Assembly (NCBI GenBank): GCA_033030425.1
Contig: JAUFSD010000002.1
Coordinates: 1,240,001 to 1,304,000 of the forward strand
DNA: 64,000 bases
Direction of reading: 5' to 3'
Source of the DNA: Verpa conica
Lineage: Eukaryota; Ascomycota; Pezizomycetes; Pezizales; Morchellaceae
Shown here: positions 1 to 11,631 of the stretch, piece after piece
Layout: each line of letters begins with the position of its first letter
How positions within the stretch are numbered: the stretch's first letter is position 1
The notes under the pieces: model-generated
What the model was told of the DNA's origin: nothing
Seen by the model: the letters and a program-made list of their open reading frames with translations, nothing else
Database searches by the model: none
Program-made: the position numbers and the translations under genes

Positions 1-526
1 GGGGAGGCAATAAAGACAGCCTGGTCTAGCCACCCTAACCCTGAATGAGTAAGCAAGCACTAGATACCAGAGCCTCAACCATTTAAGTTGGGCTTGTGTG
101 ACTTTACATATGGAAAGCGTGATAGATACATGTATATATGTAGCAGGACAAGACGAGTTGTCCTTGGGACACATATATTCTGAGGAGAAAGCCTTCAGTT
201 TAAGAGTTAATGATCAGAATCTGATCCATACACCACCTATCGCTAAATAAGAACATACATGTATACAGGGAAAGATCTTGACCTTCTTGAACTTTAGAGC
301 ATGTACATGTAGGGACCCTACTCCACAGCATAGCTACAAGTGATATTTCGAGAGTCCATGTGCACTTATCTATGAAACCTAACCCTTACTTGAGAGATTA
401 TGATCCCTTGCCCTTACTATGTAATTCCTGATAGATAAAACAAGACATCTCGACAGCTGCAGGACACAATCACCCTTCACTAACCAAATCTACCCCAAAG
501 AGTCCCCTCCCGCATACTCGCACGCA
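1..526. other. Left edge, upstream region of the Rpr2/Rpp21 gene
   Basis: No gene is recognisable. The stretch holds stop-rich sequence with several copies of the palindromic word TACATGTA/ACATGTAC, and then the pyrimidine-rich leader of the following gene. Confidence 0.5.
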
Positions 527-1129
527 ATGGTGAAATCTAAAGCCCGCCAGCCTACCAACAAGCCGCATGCCCCAAATCCTCACCTCTACGCCCGCATAAA
601 CTTCCTCTACCAATCTGCCCAACTCCTCTCCCAGCCCCAGCCTAGCAACCCCAACGCTAGCAACCCCCTCTCGCGCTTCTACCTCTCCAACGCCCGTACT
701 GTCGCAAAAAAATCAGTACTCCGTCTCTCGCCGGTCCTCAAGCGTTCCATCTGCAAGCGATGCGATGCTCTCCTAATCCCCGGCGCCACAAGCACTCATA
801 GGATCGTGAACGATAGTCGTGGCGGACGAAAACCCTGGGCAGATGTGTTAGTTGTCGAGTGTAATGGCTGTAGTACAGTGAAGAGGTTCCCAGTGGGTAT
901 GGAAACCAAGAAGAAGGACTGGAAGCTATGGAGTGAGAGACCGGATGTACTCATTGGTGAGGAAGACGCGGCTGAGTCACAAAAGACCAGTCCTGGGAGT
1001 CAAGAGCAGAAACGAAGAACCGCCATGGAAATAGATAAAACGGAGGGCCCTGTTCCCCACAAGGCCGAAAAACCAGTCCCAGGGGATACTGTTGACATGA
1101 CAACAGATATAGCAAGGATAGATAAATAA
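527..1129 (+). CDS. RNase P/MRP protein subunit, Rpr2/Rpp21/Snm1 family
   Basis: Intronless 200-residue protein of the Rpr2/Rpp21/Snm1 family, zinc-binding subunits of nuclear RNase P (tRNA 5' maturation) or RNase MRP (rRNA processing). Seen: a basic N-terminus, a helical stretch around residues 20-65 (YARINFLYQSAQLL, then SRFYLSNARTVAKKS), and two CxxC pairs, C76/C79 (CKRCDALLIPG) and C112/C115 (VECNGCSTVKRFP), which form the family's zinc ribbon. The LLIPG and ECNGC contexts are diagnostic. Residues from about 140 on are polar, low in complexity and probably disordered. The start is the first ATG after a CT-rich leader and has a G at +4. Whether it serves RNase P, MRP or both cannot be told from the sequence. 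Confidence 0.88.
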   Translation: MVKSKARQPTNKPHAPNPHLYARINFLYQSAQLLSQPQPSNPNASNPLSRFYLSNARTVAKKSVLRLSPVLKRSICKRCDALLIPGATSTHRIVNDSRGGRKPWADVLVVECNGCSTVKRFPVGMETKKKDWKLWSERPDVLIGEEDAAESQKTSPGSQEQKRRTAMEIDKTEGPVPHKAEKPVPGDTVDMTTDIARIDK

Positions 1130-2711
1130 CTTATGGGTAGGGTACCATTAATTTTCAGAACTAGTTGACTCGGACATCACCGCATGTATTTACTCTAGGC
1201 ATTCTAAGAATAAAGCACGTATGTATTGTACGTACTCCTAGATACACGTAGTGGAGAGATCCAGGATCCCGATAAACCTTAACTACCGCCCACTCCGTAT
1301 GCCATACTATACCCTATGTCGTGCGTGACCTTTATGTAAAGGAAAAGGAAAGCTCGCGATGTCCATGTCGGCACTTAGCTAACGTAACGTAAGGTCCACA
1401 TTGCCCCCGCGCGCAGCTAACACACGGTAACAAGCCCGCGTTTCGGGGAATGCCACGACGCACGCTTCTACCCTTCTTCGTGTTTCAAGATTTGTATTCT
1501 GTGCTCGTAATATAACACAAGTTATACGTACGGCACGGATGTAAGTCAGTCTGCTGAGGTTTTCATCAAATAAGCATAAAATCTATTTACATCTCTCCAC
1601 TATCCTATCTAAAATAAAAATAAAATCCCCTCCCCTGTACACGCTCCACAAACATCCACCCACGATATAACAGTCTAGCTAAAGGACTAAGGAAATCATT
1701 GACATAATAAAAAAACTAGATGAACATCCTTGATTAATATGGTGCGATGTTCGCAGCTGCCCCCCCTTTGGTGCTCAGCCCCATAGATCTTAGGAGTGAC
1801 TAAATACTACTTAATAATGAAGACATCAAGGTATTAAAAAGAAAAAGGTAGGAGAGGATAAGCTTCCATGCCCAGAGGGAACAAAGATGCCCGCATATGC
1901 TTGGGTGAGAGATGAGGGAGAACATGTATGTTGAAAAAAGAAAAATCGTGAGATGCAAAAACGACAAAAAGAAAATAAAGGAATAATAGAAACACAATAA
2001 TGAATGTCCAGTCACAAGTGTATAGCAAAAGAAGTTGCCCCGCAGCTCCCACTTCCTTTTAACACTAACAAAAATACATGAGTCGTAGCAGCAGCATCGT
2101 ATCGCGCCAGAAAACAGCAACATATCCTGTTCACCGATTCAATTCAACAGCCTCTGACCCCCCTCCCAAACAATAAGCCAAACCCCGCGCTGAAAGAAAG
2201 AAAAGGAAACCCAAATCCTTATCATCGTTACTTAGTTTAAAAAAAACGAAAAAGCATGAGAACGACATTTAGGACGCAAAGGTTAATACAAAGATATCAG
2301 CGCAAAACCGATCTGGAGTACGAAAATAGAATCGAAAAATAAGCCTTAAGAAGATCCAGAGAAGATGACACCTGCAATGACACCATGATATTATACCCGA
2401 CCTAGAAGAAAAAAAACTGGGAAAAAACGAAGCGTATGTACGGAAGCTGTTGGCAAGTGTGGATTCCAGTCTATCGGCCCTCACCTGCACCCTCCCTGTT
2501 TCCTTTCGCTTCAATAATACTAATCTTGAAAATGAGGTCAAGGAAACAGAATGAGCAGAAATTGAAAATTGACTAAAAAGACGCAAATGAAGTTTAAAGA
2601 AAAAAAACGCAGGAAGGGGGGAACGCGATCCGTAAAAAACTCTTTTCCTTGACTTTTGAACATCCCGCACCGTGCTCTTTAATATGCAAACCACTGACAT
2701 CTCCATCGTAT
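1130..2711. other. Convergent intergenic region
   Basis: This lies between the 3' ends of two converging genes. It contains A-rich tracts on the + strand at about 1605-1625 and 2170-2250 and no supported coding region. The low-complexity open frames on the minus strand (1800-2123, 2269-2706) look like chance translations of A-rich DNA. It probably holds the 3' UTRs and terminators of both neighbours. Confidence 0.5.
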
Positions 2712-5338
2712 TTACCGCACCGCGGATACCATCCTTCGCTCGAGACTACTTGAACTACTGGCGGCCGACGTTTCGCCGCTTCCGCTGTCTGCACTAGCGC
2801 TAGCACTACCCGTAGTACTTCGATCGCGGTTATTCGGCGATCCCTTTAAGAGATTGGTTTGGCTTACCCCGTCAGGAATCTGCCCACCCTGCTGTGGCAG
2901 CACTTGACCCTCAGGATATCTCGGACTCGGTTGTCTCAAAGGCCCGTTGGGGAAATGGCCATTAGGCATGTGCCCGTTTGGAGGATGGCCGTTTTGCTGG
3001 TGCCTGTAGCTTCGCTGATCTGCAGGATATCCAGGGCGGGGTCCGTAACCATTCGGGCGTACATCAGGCGACATGCTCGTTCGTCGACTAGGTGGTGCCA
3101 TTTGTCCTGGATGTGGCGGGTACGCTCCTCCTCCTCCCCTTACTGGCATTCCAGTGACATCATCTACACCTCGGGCGGTCAAAGAATTGGCCCGTGATGA
3201 ATCTGACAACATCTTTCTATCTACGCTGCCATACCTATTGGATGAGTATGCCATCAAACCACTATCCGTAAGAGGATCGTGCAACCCAGGGACATCACTC
3301 ATGAGCCTGGCACTTGCCCGATTCCTGGGGCCAGGCCTATTAGGAGTCATTGAATGCCTCGTTCTATTGTTCGGTGGCATAGCTGCCGCATCGACATCTG
3401 GTCCTCTCAAATTACCTGCGCTGGGCAATCTCCTCGTCCGCCGCGACGTCACACTCATCATATCGAAGCTGTCAGGGTCAATTGGTGGCATAGGCGGTGG
3501 CGCATCGACGTAATCAACATCATCATCCTCGTCATCATCATACACACTCCTAGCCCGGCTCTTTCTCCGGCTTTGCTTCATGTTGTGCCCGTTTTGACGC
3601 ATGCTTATCTCGTGTTCCCGCAACGCCAATTCCCTTTGTCTCAATTGTAGTTCTCGTTCCCGAAGAATATTTTCACCAGGTGGTATACGACCCCGGCCAG
3701 GTTGACCTGGTTCCCCATCCTGCTGGTGTGGTAGCTCCTCACTATCCGCCAGCTCGTCATACAGAGCAAGATGCCCAAACTCTTCCAAGTCATTGTCAAA
3801 TGAGTTCTTTCGAGAAATCGTTCTCGAGGGGGGTTGTGGAGAGTGCCTGCCGTTTGGTGGTGGTCTTCGAGGATACCCGTTTGGATGGAGTCCATTCATA
3901 TTGGGTCCATTGGTATTGGGTCCATGTTGTTGATGAGGTGGTGGACCACGTCTACCCCCCATTGGAGGTCCTCCCATATGGCCACTCATAGCAGACTCGG
4001 CCCGGGGAGGCGGCGGACGACGTTGACCATTCATGCCGTTCTGCTGAAGTCTGGGTGGTGGGGGACCACCTTGCATTGGACGTGGGCCAGGCCCATTGAT
4101 TGAAACAGCCGGAGAGGTGGGAGATTTTGTCTGATTGACTATGTTGATATGGTGGAGAACTGTGTATAATGCCTGGCAATGGTTCGCTTTGACCCCAGCA
4201 GCTTGTGCAAATTTAATCGGTGAACCCAAATAATTCTCAATCTCCAGAGGCCTCCGGGCAACAAAGTCCTGGTACATCATGCTTTGTGGTGCTTGCAACT
4301 GTTCATCGATGGTTTTTTGCTTAAAGTCTCCTGGGAAAGAGCAAGATTGCGCCTTTGCAATGTCGATAAGCTCATCGATCAAATCTGGGATGAGCTTCTT
4401 TGCGCCTGCTTTCTCCATCAATATCGAGTGGACTGGCGTTTCGAGTAGCACACTTAACGGCTGGAAAGCTATGGGTCTTATAAGGAGTTAGCTACAAACT
4501 AATAAACGTTAATGATCCATAGCTGCTCACCCTATCATTTTCTCCCATTGCTGTTGTCGGATATTTGCTGATACATGACATTCCACGTTTCCAGATGCTA
4601 GGGTCAAGGCCAAGGCCTCTGCCATGTCTAGTTGCAGAGTCATTGGAATACTAGGATTTTGATTTGTTGACCCGACCCATACTTCCGAGGTTCCAGTGTG
4701 CTCAAACTCGCTTGGTCCAGACTGATTGATCATGGCACCGTTTACGAGTGACAATACAATATTTGTAGGAAATCGCGATTCTAAGTACGATTCTATCCCC
4801 AAGCTATATGTGGTATTCACAACGATGCATGTATGCTGCGGAGTGACAACTGAATCGATTATCGCCGCAACATCGTAGAGATCCGGTAGTGCTTTTACAC
4901 AGAGAAGAACATAATCGAATCCTCCAGGAATACCAGCAGCTTCCTCTGGTGACCGAACAACTACAGTAAACATTAGCACAATAGACACGGAAATAGCCGA
5001 TCTGTGGAACATACCAGAATGTGGCTTAAACCTCTCGTTGCCAAATTTGCTTGACCTTGGAGCTTATCAGCATGCGGTAAGCCCAACGAAACGGAAAGCG
5101 AGCACAAACTTAAAAGATATCCCATATTGAGATACTGTATCATGGCCGGATTTCCATACTAGTGTAACATCACAGGCGTTTGTGGTTTGCAGCCTCCATG
5201 ATAGAAATGCAGAAACAGGATTACCCCCAACTAAGTGACTGTTAGCAAGATGCTCGATCTTTGGTCCTGAGAGTTCGAGGGCACAAGGGAGCGCAACGCA
5301 CCCGAAAGTATCCGTAATCGAGGTGATGCAGGAGCCAT
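2712..5338 (-). CDS. Ketopantoate-reductase (ApbA/PanE)-fold protein with long disordered C-terminal tail
   Basis: Proposed five-exon model: 5338-5302, 5230-5110, 5055-5015, 4960-4531, 4476-2712, giving 797 aa. The first ~300 residues are a 2-dehydropantoate 2-reductase (ApbA) fold: a dinucleotide-binding start ILSVGGNPVSAFLSWRL, then VTLVWKSGHDTVSQYG, VVRSPEEAAG, YVLLCVKALPD (the conserved lysine after the Rossmann strand) and the helical C-domain start QQQWEKMIGPIAFQPLS. Family members use NADPH to reduce 2-oxo acids. Here the nucleotide loop is GGNPVS rather than GxGxxG, and the Asn positions after WEK are not the bacterial ones, so pantoate synthesis should not be assumed. The closest described type I recall is fission-yeast Mug72-like proteins. 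The remaining ~480 residues are rich in Pro, Gly, Asn, Arg and Ser with PNGH repeats, an acidic patch (DDDEDDDVDY) and a Ser-rich end. The intron 2 acceptor is AAG. Confidence 0.82.
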
Positions 5339-8300
5339 TATTGTGAACTTAGAGAAATTTCACCACGTCACTGTTAACGAATGGTTGTTGATGGATCCCT
5401 CTTGGTAAGGAAGGGATGGTGGGGTCTTTGGATGCAGTGAATGTTGAGCTGGCGGTTGTCGTTGGTGTCTTCCTCTCGAACTCTGCTTCTATACACTAGT
5501 AACAAACGAATGTCGGGGTCCCCTCAAGGAAAGATTTCTTGGAGCAGAAAATATAATCAAAGGTTCAAATGATGAAAATACAAATGGTGTTGGTGGAGGA
5601 ATGAGTGTCGGGAAATAAAGGTTGGAAACCCCAAGACTAATAACGCGGGACCGACCAGGAACGAGTGTACTGGCGAGCTAGAATAGCAATGTAGGGCTCT
5701 GGGGTGGGACGGAGCTACTTGGCCCTACTGGGATGGTCGTTTCACTGCTGATACGCCGCCAGGTTGAAAATGGGTCAGCGGGAAGCCGGCGAGAAACGGC
5801 GAAGAAAATCCACGAATTTGCGAAATTGAAGATTCTGCTGCTCCTCGTGAATGGCGGGCTGCTAATTGCGTGTGGGGGGGGGAGGCTTAGGAGGAGCAGG
5901 AGGAACAGGGAGAGGGTATAAGGGAGGAGATGAGGAGGAATGGAGGGTTGGGAGGGGTGGATGGGGAGGGATGCTGATGAGGGCAGCTCACAGTGTTGAA
6001 AAACAGCGTAAAAGAAGTGGACTACGAAGAGACCAAATGCGCGAATCGGTGGATAAAAGGAATCAAAGAAAGATACGAATACCCATAGCTAATAATAATA
6101 ATAATAATACATAACTACTAGGAGAGCTTTTTTCTTTCTTTTTTTTTCCTTTTTCCTTTCTTTTTCTCTTCTCCTTGAAGCTGGATCTTTCCTCTTTCCA
6201 CTTCCCTCAACCCAAGCTGGGCGCAGTTTCCGTGCCGTGGAGAGCGAAGCGCGACACATAAACAGAGACCAACTGTGAATGTGCGATAAATGATAGGGCG
6301 GGTACTTTTTTTTTTTACGGTCTAGCCTGCAAATACCTATCCTAGCCAACACAGTCTTCACCCGCCTCCTCCTCCATCTTATTCTTGTCCTGTATACTAG
6401 AGTTCTCCGATGCTGCTGTGTTTAAACTTCGGTCCCTTGGTTCTCCAGTACCACGCCTCTACAGCTGGTCTTGTCAAACAAAAAAGGGGCAGGGTGGGGC
6501 GATGACAATTGTTTACGTCGCAGAAGGGTCCACATAGAATGGATGCAACAACGAGTCGATTTTTACCGTAATAGACAATCGCGAGAACAGTTATCTTCTT
6601 CGGGCGATACCTGCACTTCCAACAAGTCCTGTACTGCGTATCAAGTCTAATTTACTGATGGGGTCACCCCGTTCTGGGCTTCGGAGCTTGACGCGGGTCA
6701 GAGATTTGGACCCGGTACACCTGGATATCTCTGCTTGTTTGTGTAGGTAATCCATCTGCGACACCCAAAGATTAGACGGGTGGTTGTTGGCCGTGTAATC
6801 TGTATGGCTGTATGCTCCTGGGATGAAGCACAACCATACATTGGCCATGTCCCCCAGCCATAGGCCTCCTTTACAGTCGTTATCTTTGGGTGCCAATTAT
6901 CGAGGCCTTTTGAGTGCCACTTTAGTGATACCTACCCAGTCATTGCACTTCACGAAAGACAGGTAAGCTAATGATTCCGATCGTCCAATGTCTCTCCGAC
7001 CCGCCTCCCCACATTGTTCTTTCTAGTCTTTCTACCACTCGTGTGTATTTCGCCTACTACTACTAGGAAAAAGGAAATAACGTAGCACACAGAATACAGA
7101 ATAACTTTCGACGGCAAGGTGCAGGGAAGAAACCAAGTAGAGAAAAGCTGTGCGCTGGACGAATAATGAAGGGTCTGACACCCGTGGGACTGAAAACGAA
7201 AGAAAGACGTCATCTGGAAGGAATGCTTGCCTGTGCTGCAAGCCACGCAAGCCTTAAGTAAGTACATGTATGTAGTTACCTACCTCGCTTGCCCTTCTCC
7301 TTGGCTGGGCAGAGTATAATCTGAGCCTCCTTATAATATCTCAAGAAGCCACTTCACGATCCCGCCTAAATCTCTACCGACGGGGAATTTTCTAACGTGA
7401 GGCTGGACTCTCCCAGTAAAGAGGTCGTCGCAATCGGGTCAGCGAGAGTAACGGTAGCAGCATTAGTACATAGGTACTATGTACCCTCGCCTTATGCACT
7501 CCTGGAATTTCTGTCACCCAAACTCGACCCATAAAGCTAGGGCGGACCATCCCACGTCCGACCGTTTACGAACTTCATCCCTGTCATCTAGATGAATCAT
7601 AGTCCCTTTGACGTTAATCGACACAAAACTAATGGGTAGATCCTCAAGGCCTATCAATTGTTGCTCCTGAATTACAATGCTGATGCGAGTCTGTGATCAC
7701 CCCTTTCGAACAGAGCTCCTTTGGCATACCAGTAGGCAAAAATTCACAACCTGCAAGGAAACGAAAAATAGCCTCCCTCCCTCAAAAGTACTCAAGGGGA
7801 TGGCAACATATTCATACCAGATTCCTGTCCCCTCGTGTCAAGCCTATATTTAGGAGATCTTTTCCCAGCATTCACGATCACCGGGTGCACGCTCTTCCGC
7901 TTTTCTACCACCTCTATCCGCGATAAGTCCGCGCGTTTTCCCTATCGTGTCACTGTAGTATATCCCGTGCATACATGTAGAACACTTTAGCTTGTATACT
8001 ATGCAACAAGGGGGTTCAACCCAAGGCCCACAGGGATGGATCACCAACCACTTACCTTGACCGCAGTCCGCAGTCATCTCTCGGAAATCACTTCCATTGA
8101 CACCGCTCCTGGAAAATCCCATCTTCAACCTAGAAACGCACATGGGTTAAACCAATCTGGCCTGGCAAGCGGTACTTCTTTTTCACCGAGGTTGACAGCT
8201 GTGTTTCCTAACCAAAAAATATAGAGTTTTAAATCATGAAAATAAATCTTTCCGTCGCCCAGTGCGTATTTAGAACTCTTACTGTACCACTATTTACACG

Positions 8301-10591
8301 ATTCTTAGGCTTATATCCGTAATAGTATGTTGCTTTTCAACATATCAGTAGCACCACTTATCACGTTTATATTAAATTCAGATGCGGAAATCCGTTTCCG
8401 ATATCCGACTAACGGGAAAGATAAAAACCGGGAATCTTCGCGAAATTAAGCGACGTCATACCCTAGGCAATAACCCTCAGTGCCGAATACGGCAAGTAGC
8501 AATCAAAAAGCTGTTTTAGTTGCACGTTTTACCCGGAAAGTTCGATTCCTCCAAACTTTTTTAGACGCCATATGTCTAGAGATCGACGGCGGTAGTTGTC
8601 CTGCAGGGACTATTCGCTTAGCTTAGATATGCAATTTTTGGTCCAATAATCGGTTGTGTAGGCGTTAGTTTGTGAGAGGTGGAGTCCGCCCTTCATAGAC
8701 GTCTAGTGGCGGTGCATAACCTCTCTTTATGGGAACCAATAATCAAGAGATTTTATAATGCTATTATTTTGTACCCGCTTCTCGCCTTGATGGGTACACG
8801 AAAGACAGATGCAAAATAAGGGCCTGCAGCCGGTTCAAGACGCCATGTAAGTACAGAGCGTATAGGCTACCATACCTGGATTAAGCTCCGCTCTAGAAAA
8901 CGTAGTCCAGCGGCCTTAGTCGTTTGCTTTTCCACAAGGCATACATGAAGGCTGTGAAGTTTCTTCTTTAAAATCCGGGGAAAGCCAGGGGATAAAAGAA
9001 AACATGGTAGCATAAGCTGGAATGGATCCTATTCGGAAGTTTATGTAGTTATTTACTGCAAGGAACGCTAGAATTTCTTTTTTTTTACAGTACCTTCTAT
9101 GGAACACCGGTCCAGAGCCTTTTGGTATTGGTTTCCCAGATATCGATGGCTTGTTTCCTACATCTTACCTCTACCATGATGGCTATTCGTACCAAATACA
9201 GCTCCCAACCCCTTGTACATCCACAACTCAGTGATACTTTAAGTATCTATCGTTGATCTTCAAAGGGTCCCGCATACATATATCTGCACATGGCCATGAC
9301 GTTACCTCGAGGTTTCGTTCCCGGGTTATAAGCTTCCAAACCCAAAAACTTGGAAACTTGAGCCTCAGTCGCAAGATTTGATTCAGCTCACAAACCTTAA
9401 ACAAATCTTACCCTATTTACCTAGCAAGAGCGAATAATTTTGTTTCCCCATTGTTGTTAATAAACATCTAATTACTCGGAGGTTGACTTAGTTGATCTAA
9501 ATGTCACGATGAGTCCGTGCTTCTTTTGATAGGAAAGAGAGACAAAACTACATGCTGTCACCTTGGAGAGACCTCTTCGGAAAAACACGGAGCTAGTTGT
9601 ACAAGGAGATAAAGAATGTCTCGCAAAAACTATCCTTTAGCTACTTGGGTTAAAGGAGTTAAAACTGAACTAGTTGCTGTACTTCTGCGTATTACTTCGC
9701 ATCACCCTAGAGCAAAGTGCCTACGCGAGAAAAAAGGAAAGAAATCCCGATCTACATGTGGAACTTTAAAGGCGCAGGACAACACTCCTTGATTGAAAAA
9801 GAAGCACAGAAGCACACGAGAATATTCGTTGTCCATGGTTCCACAACACAGCTCTAAGATCTATTCCGGAAACGGCGGCTATCTCACGCAACATTCCGTA
9901 TTGTGTCTCGCAGGATGGTAGTGAGACTTTTTGAAGGAACAATGTCTCGGCTGGTCCTTTGCCGTCAACAACTGACAGATTGCTGAGTATTGCGTTTTAT
10001 TTTAGAGCACGCCCGGTTGAGGAGAGAGAGCCAGATAGCCGAAATGTCTTGTGGTATCGCAGGGTGTGCACAGACATTTTATGTGTTCTGCCACGGCTGG
10101 ATATTCCGAGGCCGGTCGATCTGCGTGAATATATTTCAGCTTAGATATGCCAGTTTACAGGTACATTGGTTGTCTCAGTGCCAGCAATCAAAAGGGGTTC
10201 TAGGCGGGTCGGAGTAAATGCCGTCCCTAGAACGGATTTCGGGATCGAGCGTATCGGCCAATCTCATATCTGCGGTGTTATATCGATTTTGTTTTTGATA
10301 TTATCTAGATTTCGGCCACCGATGATAATCGTACATTCCGGCAGGTCTTGGGCTAAGTAAATAAATCTTCTAAAGCTACATGTCTTGGTATAAAAGGACC
10401 TAACTTATCTGGCATCCTTCGATATTAGCTTTAGGCTATAATCCCGATTGCTTAAATAATTCAATTTTTAATTCATGCGTGAATAAAGAAAATACAGGGA
10501 TGTCTTTTCAAAACAAACGGGTGGAAAATAACAACAAACATTCTTAGAAGAGAAACCTCACCCTAATATTACACTACGCTAGAGCGCAAGT
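5339..10591. other. 5.2-kb gene-free stretch
   Basis: The first kilobase is the likely promoter and leader of the ApbA-fold gene. It contains a G-rich strand (about 5860-5970), a TAA trinucleotide run (6091-6108) and a pyrimidine tract (6127-6178). From about 6.4 to 10.5 kb I see only short open frames without family signatures, splice-joined models or tRNA-like folds. Base composition is mixed, so this may be ordinary intergenic DNA or a strongly decayed repeat. Confidence 0.45.
6091..6108. repeat. TAA/AAT trinucleotide microsatellite
   Basis: Six consecutive AAT-type units, directly upstream of a T-rich pyrimidine tract. Simple sequence only. Confidence 0.85.
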
Positions 10592-11535
10592 TCATGCCTC
10601 TTCATCTTCAACCTCCTCCATCTCTGCCTGAAACCTTGTAAGTTCCTCATCAACATTTGGTGCAGCGTTTATTCTTTTCGTGAGAGCTTGAGCAGTAGTC
10701 AAGTCACCACCTTCATCCTGGCCCTCTTCTGCTACTCTTTCTTCCTTTGCCTTCTGAGCTTCAATTTTCCGCTTAACAGCTGCTGGGACAAATGCTGCTG
10801 CTTCTTTTCTTAAATCACGCAAGACAGGTGCAGATTCGTATGTAGTTTGTACGACAGGCGCTACTGGTTTTACGGGGAGTAGATGCGGTTGACGGGGTCC
10901 TTTAGGCGATTCGACTGGCTTCTGGTTAGGTAGGGGAGGCGGTGTCCCCTCGGGCATAGGGATATCGCGAACGGAAGATGCAGTAGATCCACCTATAGCC
11001 ATAATAACAGTTAGCGAGTCCTTAGTTTCTCATAAAGGACGACTGGGAAAAAAAATGTAAGAAAGAGGGTTTTCAAACCTGAATCACTATCTTCTTCAGC
11101 TCGATCGAACTGCGGCCTTCCTGGTCCTCGTCTCTGAAACTGAGCACGAAAATTAGTTGAATTTTCCTTAATTCTTTCTCATTAACCTACATTGCTTGAA
11201 AGGTCTGAACCAGCAGGTCGCTTTACGCCAGCTTGCTGTGCGCTGCCTTTACGTTGGTCACCAACTTCCCTTTTCTTTGCTCTTTCCTCCTCAATCTGTG
11301 GTCCTAGGGTCTCCTTTGCCTTTTTCACCGCGGCAAGATCTTTTTCCAATTCCTGTAGCTGTTTCTTGTCATGGGTTGATATGCGACCGCTCTCCTGGAG
11401 GGCCACGAGCTCGTCAATCTGCTTTTGGATTCGGTCTGGGTTCCGGCGAGCTAGCTTTTCGGTTCGGAGCTTCGTTTTCTCAGCCTTCCCTTTCTTAACC
11501 TGCTTTGCCTTTTCTTTCTTGTGCCAGGCTTGCAT
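10592..11535 (-). CDS. Wbp11-like nuclear mRNA-biogenesis protein
   Basis: Model: 11535-11191, 11139-11079, 10992-10592, giving 268 aa. The N-terminal half is a highly charged helix of the Wbp11 (WW-domain-binding protein 11) type: KKEKAKQVKKGKAEKTKLR, then EKLARRNPDRIQKQIDEL and a long KDLAAVKKAKETLGPQ coiled segment. The second part carries FQRRGPGRPQFDRAEEDSDS and a Pro-rich stretch (MPEGTPPPLPNQKP), the usual ligand for WW or GYF domains. In this family such proteins associate with spliceosomal factors. The C-terminus is acidic and Glu-rich. The start is uncertain: a methionine in the same frame lies at 11631, and family members often begin with a short separate exon reading MPKxxxxNP, so residue 1 here (MQAWHKK) may in fact sit just after an acceptor (AATCAG at 11536-11541). 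Confidence 0.72.
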
Positions 11536-11631
11536 GCTGATTGTTTGGTAGTGGTGATGTGTTCTGATGGGCTGAGAGGTGTAGTTAGATTTGGGTTTGG
11601 AGATTCGCCGATCTCCCGGGTAGAGCTGCAT

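Noticed and set aside
1800..2706. Three open frames on the minus strand rich in Phe, Ser and Leu
   Set aside because: They are translations of A-rich 3' flanking DNA, with no family signature and no splice-joined extension.
8470..8560. Possible tRNA because of the T-loop-like word GTTCGATTCC
   Set aside because: No matching acceptor stem, D-arm or anticodon arm could be drawn around it.
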